In this document: positions 7,893 to 15,745 of the stretch, one piece after another | Layout: every line of letters begins with the position of its first letter | How positions within the stretch are numbered: the first letter of the stretch is position 1 | NCBI GenBank assembly: GCA_019752375.1 | Contig: JAIEMG010000326.1 | Location: 1 to 39,590, forward strand | Origin: Gemmataceae bacterium | GTDB taxonomy: Bacteria; Planctomycetota; Planctomycetia; Gemmatales; Gemmataceae | Reading direction: 5' to 3' | DNA length: 39,590 nucleotides | Position numbers and translations under genes: made by a program | Notes under the pieces: generated by a model | What the model was told of the DNA's origin: nothing | The model's database searches: none | Seen by the model: only the letters and a program-made list of their open reading frames with translations

Positions 7893-8381
7893 TCAGATCA
7901 GGTCGAGCCGACGCTTGGTGACGCGCGCTCGGTTGCAGTCCGTGCACGTACCGCGGATGATGAACGTGTGACCGGTCTGCTGGAAATTGTTCTGCCGGCA
8001 GACGTCGTGGATCAACGCTTCGATGGTCGAGTTCTGGAACTCGATCATCTTGCCACACTTTTCGCAGACCATGTGCTCGTGCTGCGGATAGCCGTAGTCG
8101 TGCTCGTAGAACATCCGCGGCCCGATCTCCAGCCGGCGAAGCAAGCCGGCGTCCACGAGCTTGGTCAGGGTCCGGTAAATCGTCGCGCGGCTGACGCTGA
8201 AACCCGCTCGTTTCATGTCGTCGATCAGCTGATCGGCGTCGAAATGATTGTGCTGCGCGAAGATGTAACGGACCATGTCGCGCTGCTGGTCGGTGTAGCG
8301 CTGCGGCCGCGATCGGCTCGACAGGTACTCCCGGAACTTGTTTTCCGGGCTCTGCGATACTTCCACGGCCGGCAGTTCCAC
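7893..8381 (-). CDS. Fur-family metal-responsive transcriptional regulator
   Basis: A 162-residue dimeric repressor of the Fur/PerR/Zur family. The GTG start at 8381 has GGGAGG eight bases upstream. The winged-helix domain covers about residues 25-90 (HNHFDADQL at 44-52, SRATIYRTL recognition helix at 64-72). The metal-binding C-terminal domain has HEHMVCEKCGK (101-111) and a second pair Cys146/Cys149, giving the two CxxC motifs of a structural zinc site. Which metal it senses cannot be read from the sequence; iron (Fur) or peroxide (PerR) are the main options. A probable operator overlaps its own promoter, so autoregulation is likely. Confidence 0.92.
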   Translation of the reverse strand: MELPAVEVSQSPENKFREYLSSRSRPQRYTDQQRDMVRYIFAQHNHFDADQLIDDMKRAGFSVSRATIYRTLTKLVDAGLLRRLEIGPRMFYEHDYGYPQHEHMVCEKCGKMIEFQNSTIEALIHDVCRQNNFQQTGHTFIIRGTCTDCNRARVTKRRLDLI

Positions 8382-8438
8382 GGCACAAGCCTCCCGAATT
8401 GTGAGGCAACCGTCGCATTTGACCGCGCCGGTGCAAAT

Positions 8439-8484
8439 CGAGAATCATTCTTGACTATTATACGGCGCACGTCGTGTCGGCCAA
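8439..8484 (-). promoter_or_regulatory. fur-like gene promoter with overlapping Fur-type operator
   Basis: Reading leftward on the minus strand there is TTGGCC (8484-8479), a 16-base spacer, and a perfect TATAAT (8462-8457). The expected start of transcription is near 8450. Exactly there lies AGAATCATTCT (8441-8451), an inverted repeat that fits the 7-1-7 pattern of Fur/PerR boxes (core AAT-N-ATT) inside cgagaatcattcttg at 8439-8453. A repressor bound there would block RNA polymerase. The match is by eye. Confidence 0.6.
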
Positions 8485-8515
8485 CGGATGACTGCGGCAG
8501 CATGAAAATGGCCCA

Positions 8516-8577
8516 GTGGCACGGACATTTCTGTCCGTGCGCTCGGGAACCTGCACGGACAGAGATGTCCGTGCCAC
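8516..8577. repeat. Palindromic repeat, 'gtggcacggacat' family
   Basis: gtggcacggacatttctgtc (from 8516) is matched by its reverse complement ending tgtccgtgccac at 8577, around a gctcgggaacct loop. Each arm is also an internal hairpin (ggacatttctgtcc). It lies between the fur-like gene's promoter and the 3' end of the FlgM-like gene. Confidence 0.8.
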
Positions 8578-8624
8578 AGATCGCTTGCTTAAGTCGATGG
8601 CATTCGACGATGGGACTTACAGCG

Positions 8625-8879
8625 TCATTCGCGGTCCAGTCGCGTGAGGAGTCGGTCGAGTGCCGCCTCCCATCTCTCGGGAGTATCGTACGTTCCGGCG
8701 GCGATCTGGGCGCGGACGCGCTTCACCAGGTCGGTGCGGACGTCGGGATCGGAAATGCTCGGAACCTTGCTGGCGTCATCACGGTGCGAAATCATACGCT
8801 CCTCGACGGGTCGGGGCCACCGGGTACCGTCCTTGATACGCGGCCCCGTGATACACGACGCGGGAAGATGGGTCTGCAT
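8625..8879 (-). CDS. FlgM-like anti-sigma factor (flagellar regulator)
   Basis: An 84-residue protein. The C-terminal half (DVRTDLVKRVRAQIAAGTY, then DTPERWEAALDRLLTRL) matches the sigma-28-binding helices of FlgM proteins, with the R-x-x-I-x-x-G-x-Y and A-x-x-x-L-L pattern. The N-terminus MQTHLPASCITGP is like that of short planctomycete FlgM homologues. I chose the ATG at 8879, which has AGGGGAGA before it; a longer frame reaches 8939. FlgM holds FliA inactive until the flagellar hook is complete. No flagellar genes are in the window, so the partner is inferred. Confidence 0.65.
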   Translation of the reverse strand: MQTHLPASCITGPRIKDGTRWPRPVEERMISHRDDASKVPSISDPDVRTDLVKRVRAQIAAGTYDTPERWEAALDRLLTRLDRE

Positions 8880-9289
8880 AGGTCTTCTCCCCTGTCGGCG
8901 CGGAAATCCGAATGGCATCGCGACAACAGGCTCAATCATAGTGATGGGTTTGGGACAGAATCAACCGCTTCGGTCGAGACGGGATTTGGCGCCGGCGGCG
9001 ACGCCACAACCTGGGTTGATCCTGCCGAGTCTACGGAACCTTCGGACATACTCCGGCGTTCGCCTCCGCGACCGCCGGGCCTTCGGTTAGTGTTCAGTTG
9101 GTCACTGACCGACAGCCTTATTGAATATCGTCGCGCCGGCGTTGAAGATTTAGGCAATTGTGGCGTCCGGAGGATGACTGGCCGGCACGCGGGTCAATTG
9201 GCAAGCGCGATACGCCGGACATGCCTGGCTGTTCGGGTAAGGCGAAGGCATGGGGAACGCGTGTTCTGCCCAGCAGGGCGCCTGAGCAA
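8880..9289. other. Gap between FlgM-like and RsbW-like genes
   Basis: About 410 bases with no convincing gene. A short minus-strand frame, MSEGSVDSAGST..., runs from about 9046 to 8936. It ends in an ATGA that overlaps the longer possible start of the FlgM-like frame at 8939. It is too short, and its Ala/Pro/Ser content too plain, to call as a gene. No repeats of the types seen elsewhere were noticed here. Confidence 0.4.
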
Positions 9290-9733
9290 TCAGGGCCTCG
9301 AGCAATCGGGAGTCGTGGGCGCATTGCGCTTGACCAATCGCAAGACATTGCCGCGCTGTCCGCGCGGCCGGCAACTGAGCTCGTCGGTGAGCGCTCGCAT
9401 CAAGAAGACGCCTCGCCCTCCGACACGCAGTTCGGCTGGGTCGAGTTGAGGAACTGCTGCCAGGTCGAACGGCGCGCCTTCGTCGAGGATCTGAATCTCG
9501 ACGAAGCCCGGGGCCGGATAGCAGCGAATCTCCAGCGGCACTTCGGCCCGGTTCTTGTGGGCGTGCTCGATGACATTGTGCAGTGCTTCGTGGACTGCGA
9601 GCGCCAGGGCGTCGGTGCTGGCCTGGTCGAACCCGCCAACCTTGCAGACGGCGGCGATAAACGCACGGGCAGCCGCCAGATGGCACAGGTCGCTTGGAAA
9701 TGACAATGCGATGGATAGTGATTCCGAGGCCAT
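9290..9733 (-). CDS. RsbW/SpoIIAB-like ATP-binding anti-sigma protein
   Basis: A 147-residue single-domain GHKL ATPase. The ATG at 9733 follows GGAGG by six bases. The N-box is HEALHNVIEHAHK (Glu and Asn for Mg-ATP), the G1 box is ILDEGAPFD, and the G2-like box is GGRGVFLMRALTDEL. These are the hallmarks of RsbW-type serine kinases, which phosphorylate an anti-anti-sigma STAS protein and sequester or control a sigma factor or other output protein. No STAS partner or sigma factor is adjacent, so the target is unknown. It lies between the FlgM-like and GYF_2-like genes on the same strand, but the gaps are wide, so an operon is uncertain. Confidence 0.85.
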   Translation of the reverse strand: MASESLSIALSFPSDLCHLAAARAFIAAVCKVGGFDQASTDALALAVHEALHNVIEHAHKNRAEVPLEIRCYPAPGFVEIQILDEGAPFDLAAVPQLDPAELRVGGRGVFLMRALTDELSCRPRGQRGNVLRLVKRNAPTTPDCSRP

Positions 9734-9776
9734 TCCCAGCCTCCGCCGGGTGGGTTGGCCCGTGCTGCGCCGCTCC

Positions 9777-9801
9777 CGACAAGCCCGCATCAGGCTTGTC
9801 G
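9777..9801. repeat. Short hairpin between the GYF_2-like and RsbW-like genes
   Basis: cgacaagcc at 9777-9785 and ggcttgtcg at 9793-9801 form a perfect 9-bp stem with a 7-base loop. It lies 51 bases beyond the stop of the upstream minus-strand gene and could terminate it; no T-tract is visible. Confidence 0.5.
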
Positions 9802-9852
9802 AATTATAGAGCGCAAGTGCGGACTCAGCAAGCGAGCTGCCTGCGGAAGGGA

Positions 9853-10152
9853 TCAGCCGGCACGGTTGCAATCGTTCGAGTCCGTGGCAGAGCGGTGCCG
9901 CTGCGACGGGGCACGCGGGTCGCGATGGATGATCTGAAAGTCATCCGGTGGTTCGTAGGTACCGAGCAACACGCTGACCGAACTGGGGAAGAAGTGGAGC
10001 TCCTCCCCATCCCTCCAGGCCTTGAGCAATTCGTCGTTTTCGCCCAGGGCGCCGTCATGAACCAAGGCGAGGATGGCTTCGCCGGCAAGCGGGCCAACCA
10101 ATCTCCCCTCGGATTTGTGGTACCAGCCTTCAAAAATGGCACGTCCCGTCAT
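9853..10152 (-). CDS. Small protein with a GYF_2-like domain
   Basis: A 99-residue protein from an ATG at 10152. Residues 6-60 (EGWYHKSEGRLVGPLAGEAI onward) have the W-Y-x(n)-G-P-x(n)-L-x(n)-G-x-L pattern of the GYF_2/DUF4339 domain, which in bacteria is usually an N-terminal recognition module. Here it is nearly the whole protein, followed by a short tail. The ribosome-binding site is weak (GCAGGT). An in-frame extension to 10236 is possible. No catalytic motif is visible. Family assignment is tentative. Confidence 0.55.
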   Translation of the reverse strand: MTGRAIFEGWYHKSEGRLVGPLAGEAILALVHDGALGENDELLKAWRDGEELHFFPSSVSVLLGTYEPPDDFQIIHRDPRAPSQRHRSATDSNDCNRAG

Positions 10153-10380
10153 GTATGAACCTGCGGCAGAAGAGTCCAAGCCCGACGACACGCAGCATGC
10201 CTGTTCGGATCCAAACGTACCAACGTGGATATCCACACGTCAAGGGGCCAAACCGGCTTCTGATGACGAGAAGGAGTCTGCAAAAACGATGCCCAAGTCC
10301 CCATGCGATTGGCACAGCCGTTGCAGTACGAGCAAACCGAGAAGGCAACGATGCACCGCTTCGTGACAAAGGAGTACGAG

Positions 10381-10599
10381 ATGGGTATGCCATCCAGTGA
10401 TCGTCCTGGGGATCGACACAAGCATCGATTCCTGGTGCGTTTGCCAGAAATTTTCCGTGACAAATTACGCCAACTTCGCGACCGAACGGGACGCCCCATG
10501 ACGCAAATCATCTGGTCGGCGCTGCGCGCGTATCTCAAAAGGTTTGGGTTGTGGAATTCGCACGATGACAAAGTGCTGGAGGCGCAGACCCAACCTTGA
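10381..10599 (+). CDS. Small ribbon-helix-helix (RHH) DNA-binding-like protein
   Basis: A 72-residue protein. The ATG at 10381 has AAAGGAG six bases upstream, which decides the start over the in-frame ATG codons at 10303 and 10351. Residues 15-60 carry the RHH pattern: a strand HRFLVRLP, helix A EIFRDKLRQLRDRTG, and helix B RPMTQIIWSALRAYLKRFG. Such proteins are CopG/Arc-like dimers that often control their own transcription or act as antitoxins. No toxin gene follows on the same strand: the next gene, threonine aldolase, is convergent. A stand-alone regulator is therefore the best guess. Confidence 0.7.
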   Translation: MGMPSSDRPGDRHKHRFLVRLPEIFRDKLRQLRDRTGRPMTQIIWSALRAYLKRFGLWNSHDDKVLEAQTQP

Positions 10600-10698
10600 T
10601 TTCGATGCCTGCGCAATCCAGGTCACAGACACAGGCACCGCAAAGCGTCGGAGCTGAAGCTCTTCTGCTTCGAGGTGCGTCGTACGCCCGACGTGAAA

Positions 10699-11754
10699 TC
10701 AGCGTGCGGGCGTCAGCTGGGGGACTGCTTGTCGGATGGTGGCGGCCGCACGCTCGGCCTGAGCGGCAGAGACATCGAGGTGGGTACACATGCGGATTGT
10801 TTGCGGTGCCGTCGGGTGGACGAGCACACCGCGCTGGCGAAGGGTGCTGGCCACGTCTTTCGCGGAGCCGAGTTCCGGATCGATGTGGAAATAGACGATG
10901 TTTGTCTCCACGTCCTCCGGGTCCAGACGCAGCCCGTGCGTGGCGGCGACTGCCTGGGCCAGGACACGGGCATTGCGGTGATCCTCGGCCAGGCGCTCGA
11001 CGTGGTGATCCATGGCATAAAGCGCCGCTGCGGCCAAAACGCCGGCCTGGCGCATGCCGCCACCGAAGAGTTTGCGGATGCGCCGGCACTTCGCCACGAA
11101 CTCGCGCGATCCCACCAATGCCGAGCCTACCGGGGCGCCAAGCCCTTTGCTGAAGCAAACGGAGACGCTGTCGAAGTGCTTGCCCCACTCCGCGGCCGGC
11201 ACGCCGGCGGCCACGATCGCGTTCCACAAACGGGCGCCGTCGAGGTGCATGATCAGCCCGTGCTTGCGCGCCCACCGGCTTACTGCTTCGGTCTTTTCCA
11301 GCGGATAAATACGTCCGCCGCCGCGGTTGTGCGTGTTTTCCAGGCAGACGATGCGCGTCTGCACCAGGTGCTCGTTATCCGGCCGAACCTTGCCCTCCAG
11401 CTGAGTGACATCCAGGACGCCGTAATCGCCATCGATCGTTCGACAAGTGACGCCGCTGAGCACGGCGGGGCCGCCCGCCTCGTAGACGTAGACGTGGCAG
11501 GACACGTCGCAGAGCATCTCGTCGCCGGGCTGCGTGTGGGCCTTGATACAAATCTGGTTGGACATTGTGCCCGAGGGCACAAAGAGCGCCGCTTCCTTGC
11601 CCAGCAACGCGGCGACCCGCTCTTGCAGGCGGTTCACGGTCGGGTCTTCGTTGAAAACGTCGTCCCCCACTTCCGCGATGTGCATGGCGTCGCGCATCGC
11701 CGGCGTTGGGCGGGTCATCGTGTCGCTGCGCAAGTCGATTGGCATCTCAGGCAT
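10699..11754 (-). CDS. ltaE: Low-specificity L-threonine aldolase
   Basis: A 351-residue fold-type I PLP enzyme that splits threonine or allo-threonine into glycine and acetaldehyde. It begins [15 protein letters not shown] and has the cofactor-binding SGTMSN (61-66), His87 in [19 protein letters not shown] with Asp172 and Arg175, and the PLP lysine Lys203 in [14 protein letters not shown]. Length and motifs match the family. The ATG at 11754 is preceded by TAGGAG. It is a single-gene unit, with a repeat-rich gap upstream and the convergent RHH gene downstream. Substrate stereochemistry (L versus low-specificity) cannot be told from sequence alone. Confidence 0.94.
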   Translation of the reverse strand: MPEMPIDLRSDTMTRPTPAMRDAMHIAEVGDDVFNEDPTVNRLQERVAALLGKEAALFVPSGTMSNQICIKAHTQPGDEMLCDVSCHVYVYEAGGPAVLSGVTCRTIDGDYGVLDVTQLEGKVRPDNEHLVQTRIVCLENTHNRGGGRIYPLEKTEAVSRWARKHGLIMHLDGARLWNAIVAAGVPAAEWGKHFDSVSVCFSKGLGAPVGSALVGSREFVAKCRRIRKLFGGGMRQAGVLAAAALYAMDHHVERLAEDHRNARVLAQAVAATHGLRLDPEDVETNIVYFHIDPELGSAKDVASTLRQRGVLVHPTAPQTIRMCTHLDVSAAQAERAAATIRQAVPQLTPAR

Positions 11755-11820
11755 GGCTGTCTCCTACAAAGCACACGTTGTAAGCGGGTTAGAGTGTGTC
11801 CGACGATTCGGGCTCCGCTC

Positions 11821-11897
11821 TGTAACCGCAGGCCTCAGCCCGCGGCGGAGGCCAGCGGCGGCAGACGCCCTTCCGCAGGCTGAAGCCTGCGGCTACA
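11821..11897. repeat. Long palindrome, second 'gtaaccgcaggcc' family copy
   Basis: tgtaaccgcaggc (11821-11833) pairs with gcctgcggctaca (11885-11897). The inner halves gcaggctgaagcctgc and gcaggcctcagcccgc are also palindromic. It is the same family as 7666-7743. A shorter inverted motif, gtggccgggcg..tggccggcc, follows at about 11952-11975. These fill most of the gap 11755-12034. Confidence 0.75.
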
Positions 11898-12034
11898 GGC
11901 GTGGGCGCTTTCACCGCTCAGGCCCCGGTGCGCCGTCAAGGCTCAAAAAGGGGTGGCCGGGCGTGTGGCCGGCCCTACAAATAAAGCCTTCGGTGAGGCC
12001 GGCCGAACCCCAAATCCAAGCCTTGACGGATCAC

Positions 12035-12535
12035 CTAGTTGTCCTTGTCCTTTTCTTTCTCTTTTTCCTTCTCTTTCTCTTTTTCTTTCTCGCCCTTCTT
12101 GCGGTTGTCCAGGAACCAGCGATCGTCCTGCTTGCGCAGGAAAACCTGCTCCTTGACGTCTTTCACGCGAGCGCTGGCGGCGTTTTCCTTGACTTCCCAT
12201 TCACCGTCCTTGACGAACTGCCGCAGCTGCTTGAGCGTGTCCGGGCTGTCGGCGAACTGAGCGGTCGTTTCCTTGACGATCTCCTCGAACTTGCCGCCAT
12301 GGATCTCCTTGACGCGGCGATCAACGAACGCGGGGTCGGCCAGATGCGCCATCACGTAATCGATCTTTTTCATCTGCACGGCCTTGACGATCGAGGCGAG
12401 GGTGTCCTTGGGTGTTTGCTGGGGAAAGTTGTCCAGGTCCACCTCGATTCCGTACCTCTTGTCGAGCTTCGGCCCCTGGGCCTCCGCCGCCGAGAACATC
12501 GCCCCAGCGATGAGAAAGGCGATGACCAAACGCAT
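12035..12535 (-). CDS. Small secreted protein with a K/E-repeat tail
   Basis: A 166-residue protein. The ATG at 12535 has GGAGAGG four bases before it. The signal peptide covers about residues 1-20 (MRLVIAFLIAGAMFSAAEA, with AEA before the cut). The middle is a helical domain (ASIVKAVQMKKIDYVMAHL, KEIHGGKFEEIVKETTAQFA) ending in FLRKQDDRWFLDNRKKG, a pattern often seen in planctomycete secreted proteins of unknown function. The C-terminus is a run of alternating Lys-Glu pairs ending KDKDN, encoded by a pyrimidine-rich tract on the plus strand (about 12039-12092). The tail could vary in length by slippage. No function assigned. Confidence 0.7.
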   Translation of the reverse strand: MRLVIAFLIAGAMFSAAEAQGPKLDKRYGIEVDLDNFPQQTPKDTLASIVKAVQMKKIDYVMAHLADPAFVDRRVKEIHGGKFEEIVKETTAQFADSPDTLKQLRQFVKDGEWEVKENAASARVKDVKEQVFLRKQDDRWFLDNRKKGEKEKEKEKEKEKEKDKDN

Positions 12536-12613
12536 GTGACCTCTCCGTTGAGTGAGAAACCTCGATCGTTTGTCCCGTAATTGCTTTACCACGGCTCGCC
12601 GGTCCTGGCAACT

Positions 12614-12724
12614 AGGAGGAGGGAGGAGGGAGGAGGGATGAGGGATGAGGGAAAAATCTTGAATCTTGGAATCCTGCAAGTGTGGGTTCTCCGGACTCAT
12701 CCCTCATCCCTCATCCCTCCTCTT
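12614..12724. repeat. Hairpin built from gaggagggatgaggga words
   Basis: The left arm (12614-12651) is ggaggaggg repeated, then ggatgagggatgaggg. The right arm (12697-12724) is tcatccctcatccctcatcc and ctcctc. They are reverse complements over more than 20 bases, with a ~45-base loop that includes the near-direct repeat atcttgaatcttgg. It lies between the divergent genes for the K/E-tail protein and IF-1, just before the infA promoter. Confidence 0.75.
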
Positions 12725-12731
12725 CTGGCTA

Positions 12732-12760
12732 TTGGCTGAAACGGGCGCCACGCGTAGAAT
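12732..12760 (+). promoter_or_regulatory. Probable sigma-70-type promoter of infA
   Basis: TTGGCT (12732-12737), a 17-base spacer, and TAGAAT (12755-12760). This matches four of six and five of six consensus bases with ideal spacing. Predicted transcription start is near 12767, about 50 bases before the infA ATG. Confidence 0.5.
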
Positions 12761-12817
12761 AGTGAAATCGGGAGAGGGACTTCCCACCCACAATTTCAGT
12801 GTTCCAGGAGATTGCAC

Positions 12818-13072
12818 ATGGCGAAAGAAGATTCCATTCAGGTGCAAGGCAAGGTTGTGGCAGCGCTGGCAAACACCCAGTTCAAGGTGAAGCTGGAGAA
12901 CGGCCACGAGATTATCGCGCACATTGCGGGCAAGATTCGCAAGAACTTTATTCGCATTCTGCCCGGCGACACCGTGACGGTGGCGATCTCGCCCTACGAC
13001 CTGACCAAGGGCCGCATCACCTTCCGCGGACCGCTCCGGCAGCGCACGCCCGAGGGAGCCGACCAGAGCTGA
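12818..13072 (+). CDS. infA: Translation initiation factor IF-1
   Basis: An 84-residue S1/OB-fold protein that binds the ribosomal A site during initiation. It has the family's typical start [14 protein letters not shown], then a [19 protein letters not shown] core, [19 protein letters not shown], and a short C-terminal extension ([13 protein letters not shown]) beyond the usual ~72 residues. The ATG at 12818 has CAGGAG seven bases upstream. It ends six bases before the convergent MFS gene's stop. It is not embedded in a ribosomal-protein operon. Confidence 0.95.
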   Translation: MAKEDSIQVQGKVVAALANTQFKVKLENGHEIIAHIAGKIRKNFIRILPGDTVTVAISPYDLTKGRITFRGPLRQRTPEGADQS

Positions 13073-13077
13073 TCCGG

Positions 13078-14400
13078 TCAGACTCCACGGTTCGGCGCAA
13101 TGGCGAGGATGCCCAGTCCCAGCGCCGCCATCCCGCATGCCATGCCCTGCGCTCCCATCACCCAGGCGACTCCCCAGCGATCCGCGGCAGGGCCGACCAG
13201 CAGATTTCCCAATGGTACCGCGCCACTGAGCGTCATGGCCCAGATTCCCATGATGCGGCCGCGCTGATGTTCGTCCGCGCTGAGCTGCACCACCGACTGG
13301 CTGGTCGAGAGAAACAGGATCAAGCCAAAACCAATCACCGCACAGCACGCGACTGCGGCCACCAGGCTCCCGAGCAGCGCGACCAGTGCCAGAACAACCA
13401 GCCCGACGCTCACCAGTCCGACCCCCACCGCGATAAACCGCTTGCTCCGCGCCTTCGAGCCGAATGTCGCCACCGTCAGCGCCGCAGTCAGAGCGCCGGC
13501 GCCGGTACCGCTGAGCGTCAAGCCGTAACCGAGCTTCGGAAGCCCCAATTCATTCTCGGCCAGCGCGGGCAGCAGCGTGAGGAATGGCCAGCCGCACAGG
13601 GCGGTCGTACCGGCCATCATGACCAGTAACAGCAGCCTCCGCCGTTGCGCCAGCGCCCGAAAACCCGCGAACAGGGCATGGAGCCCTTTGCGATCGTCGC
13701 CATGATGCGCCGTGCCTTCGATATCCATCATCGCCAATGCCCATAGCACCGCCGCATAGCTGAGTGCGTTGGTCAGGAAACACGCTGCTGGCCCCAGCCA
13801 GAATAGCATGCCAATCGCCGCCATCGGACCAAGGACGCGGGCGACGTTGAACAAGACCGAGTTCAGCGCCACCGCGTTCATCAAATCATCGCGGCCCACC
13901 ATGTCCACGACGAACGCAAGCCGGGCAGGCAAATCGATGGCCAGGACGGCGCCCGCCAGCGCGGTGATCGCCAGCAGCTCCCAACGCGTGGCCCAGTCGA
14001 GCCATACCAGTGCCGCCAGCAACGCAGCCAGGAAGAGCAGCGCCGACTGGGTGCAAAGGATCAGCGAACGCTTCGGCACGCGGTCGGCCAGAATACCGCC
14101 CCACGCTCCAAACAGAAACGTCGGCGTAATCTGTGCCGCCGAGATCAGGGCCGGCCATTTGGACTGATGGGTCAAGTCGTATGCCAGCCACATCAAGGCC
14201 GTGGTTTGCATCCACGAGCCCGTCAGTGACACGATCTGTCCGAAGAAATATAGCCGATAGTTGCGGTGCCGCAGGGATCGGAACGTCACGGCCGGCCCAA
14301 ACGACCTCCGCAACGCCGACGGCACCGGTTCGACGAGTTCGCCTTCCCGGGCTGCTTCGACAGCAAGATCGGAAAGGGCTTTCGAAAGATCTTCGGACAT
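13078..14400 (-). CDS. MFS transporter, EntS-like (MFS_3)
   Basis: A 440-residue membrane protein with about twelve hydrophobic segments. After a ~35-residue polar N-terminus it reads FRSLRHRNYRLYFFGQIVSLTGSWM, the typical opening of EntS/MFS_3 drug- and siderophore-type exporters. The motif-A-like loop is GGILADRVPKRSL, and a long central cytoplasmic loop (IEGTAHHGDDRKG) precedes helix 7. The start at 14400 is the best match to family length, although no strong ribosome-binding site precedes it. Substrate is unknown. It is convergent with infA, and follows the bicupin gene on the same strand across a large palindrome, so co-transcription is doubtful. Confidence 0.85.
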   Translation of the reverse strand: MSEDLSKALSDLAVEAAREGELVEPVPSALRRSFGPAVTFRSLRHRNYRLYFFGQIVSLTGSWMQTTALMWLAYDLTHQSKWPALISAAQITPTFLFGAWGGILADRVPKRSLILCTQSALLFLAALLAALVWLDWATRWELLAITALAGAVLAIDLPARLAFVVDMVGRDDLMNAVALNSVLFNVARVLGPMAAIGMLFWLGPAACFLTNALSYAAVLWALAMMDIEGTAHHGDDRKGLHALFAGFRALAQRRRLLLLVMMAGTTALCGWPFLTLLPALAENELGLPKLGYGLTLSGTGAGALTAALTVATFGSKARSKRFIAVGVGLVSVGLVVLALVALLGSLVAAVACCAVIGFGLILFLSTSQSVVQLSADEHQRGRIMGIWAMTLSGAVPLGNLLVGPAADRWGVAWVMGAQGMACGMAALGLGILAIAPNRGV

Positions 14401-14445
14401 GTGGTTAATTCTACGACACTGCAATGAAGCGATGCTGGGAATGAC

Positions 14446-14592
14446 GAGGCCGTGCCTGGTGAAATGACGAATCAAGGACCAATCCCCAATGACAAAAAAG
14501 ACGAGACGCCGCTCTGGTCATTGGGGCTTGGTCATTGGTCCTTGATTCGTCATTCGGGCTTCGTCATTCGTCATTTCACCAGGCACGGCCTC
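14446..14592. repeat. Large palindrome of tcgtcatt / aatgacga words
   Basis: The left arm (14446-14493) runs gaggccgtgcctggtgaaat, then gacgaatcaaggaccaatcc, then ccaatgac. The right arm (14517-14592) is its reverse complement with two insertions, cttggtc and a second tcattcgggcttcg unit. The stem would exceed 45 bp. It lies between the bicupin and MFS genes. It may separate their transcripts or be a mobile repeat that grew by word duplication in one arm only. Confidence 0.85.
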
Positions 14593-14605
14593 TGCAATCA
14601 GCGCC

Positions 14606-15745
14606 TCATGGTTTGGGCGGCGCGACGATGAACTGTTCCTGCTTCGGGAACTTGGCCACGACCGCTTCCGGCACGCCAAGGTTCGTCGCCACCAGCTCCG
14701 GCGGGTTGGAGGCCATCCATTCGGCCAGGCCAATCTCCTGGTACACGCCGCTGTTGAAGACGAAGAGCATGCGGCACTCGTCTTCGCCGATGTTCTCGAT
14801 GTAGTGGCCGTAGCCCATGGGCACGTAGCCAACGTCGCCGGTGCCGAGCTCCACCGTTGAGGCCCGGCCGCCGGAAGCGAACACGGTCATGCGTGCGCGG
14901 CCCGCGATGACGTACTGCCACTCGTCCGCGTTGGGATGCCAGTGCAAGCTGCGCAGAGCGCCGGGCTTGAGCCGCATGGTTGCCCCACACATGGTCGTCG
15001 AGACCGGGAACTCCTTGACCGTGGCGAAACGCGCGATTCCTCCGGCGAAGGTCCGCGGCCGCTGGGCTTCCAGGCGGAACCGATGCGACAACGGCGTGGA
15101 CTTCTCGGAGCCAGGCCCTGGGTCGGCGGGCAGGGCGGGTGGGACCGGTCCCTTGGTGATGTAAACCTCCTTCTTGGGAAACGCTGCAAACGTGGCCGCC
15201 GGCACACCCAGGTCCTTGGCAAGCACCTCCCTCGGCGTGTGCGCCAGCCAGTCCGTGATGCTGAAGGTGGCGTAGTCGGAGAAATAGCCGTTGTCGAAAG
15301 CCAGGATGAAGGTGCAGCCGTCGGGCCCGAGGCCCTGGATGGAATGGCCGTAGCCGCGCGGGAAGTACCACACGTCGCCAGGGCCGAAATCGACTCGCTG
15401 CGAGCGCCCGTCCGGGTCGAAAATCGTCGTGCGCGCCCGGCCGGAGAGCATGTAGGCCCACTCAGCCGCATTGGCGTGCCAGTGCAGTTCGCGAAGGCCG
15501 CCGGCCTGTAGCTGCATGTAGACGCCGGCAATGCCCTTGGAAACCGGAAAGTTGTCCGCAGTGGCCTGCTTGGAGATGCCCCCATCGTAGACTTGCTCCT
15601 TCGCCTTGCTGAGGGCAAAGCGAAACGCAGGTAATTCCGCGCCTTCCTTGTCCGCTGCCGCCACGGTCGCTTCCGTCGCCGCCACCAATCCGCTCGCCGT
15701 TGCCAAGGCCGTGCCAAGCGCCTCACGCCGCGTCAGTTCCGCCAT
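14606..15745 (-). CDS. Tat-exported bicupin, oxalate decarboxylase family
   Basis: A 379-residue protein from an ATG at 15745 (AAAGGGG seven bases upstream). The N-terminus MAELTRREALGTALATASGL is a twin-arginine signal. Two cupin domains follow, each with full metal ligands: HWHANAAEW (His88, His90, Glu95) with His134 in GYGHSI, and HWHPNADEW (His268, His270, Glu275) with His314 in GYGHYI. This is the oxalate decarboxylase layout (Mn; oxalate to formate plus CO2). The lid after the first cupin, which is S-E-N-S-T in Bacillus OxdC, is S-D-Y-A-T here (156-160). The key glutamate is thus Asp, and activity may differ. Oxalate oxidase or another organic acid activity cannot be excluded. Confidence 0.85.
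   Translation of the reverse strand: MAELTRREALGTALATASGLVAATEATVAAADKEGAELPAFRFALSKAKEQVYDGGISKQATADNFPVSKGIAGVYMQLQAGGLRELHWHANAAEWAYMLSGRARTTIFDPDGRSQRVDFGPGDVWYFPRGYGHSIQGLGPDGCTFILAFDNGYFSDYATFSITDWLAHTPREVLAKDLGVPAATFAAFPKKEVYITKGPVPPALPADPGPGSEKSTPLSHRFRLEAQRPRTFAGGIARFATVKEFPVSTTMCGATMRLKPGALRSLHWHPNADEWQYVIAGRARMTVFASGGRASTVELGTGDVGYVPMGYGHYIENIGEDECRMLFVFNSGVYQEIGLAEWMASNPPELVATNLGVPEAVVAKFPKQEQFIVAPPKP

Noticed and set aside
8936..9046. Possible 36-residue gene overlapping the FlgM-like frame by ATGA
   Set aside because: Too short and low in complexity; a better FlgM-like start lies at 8879, which removes the overlap.
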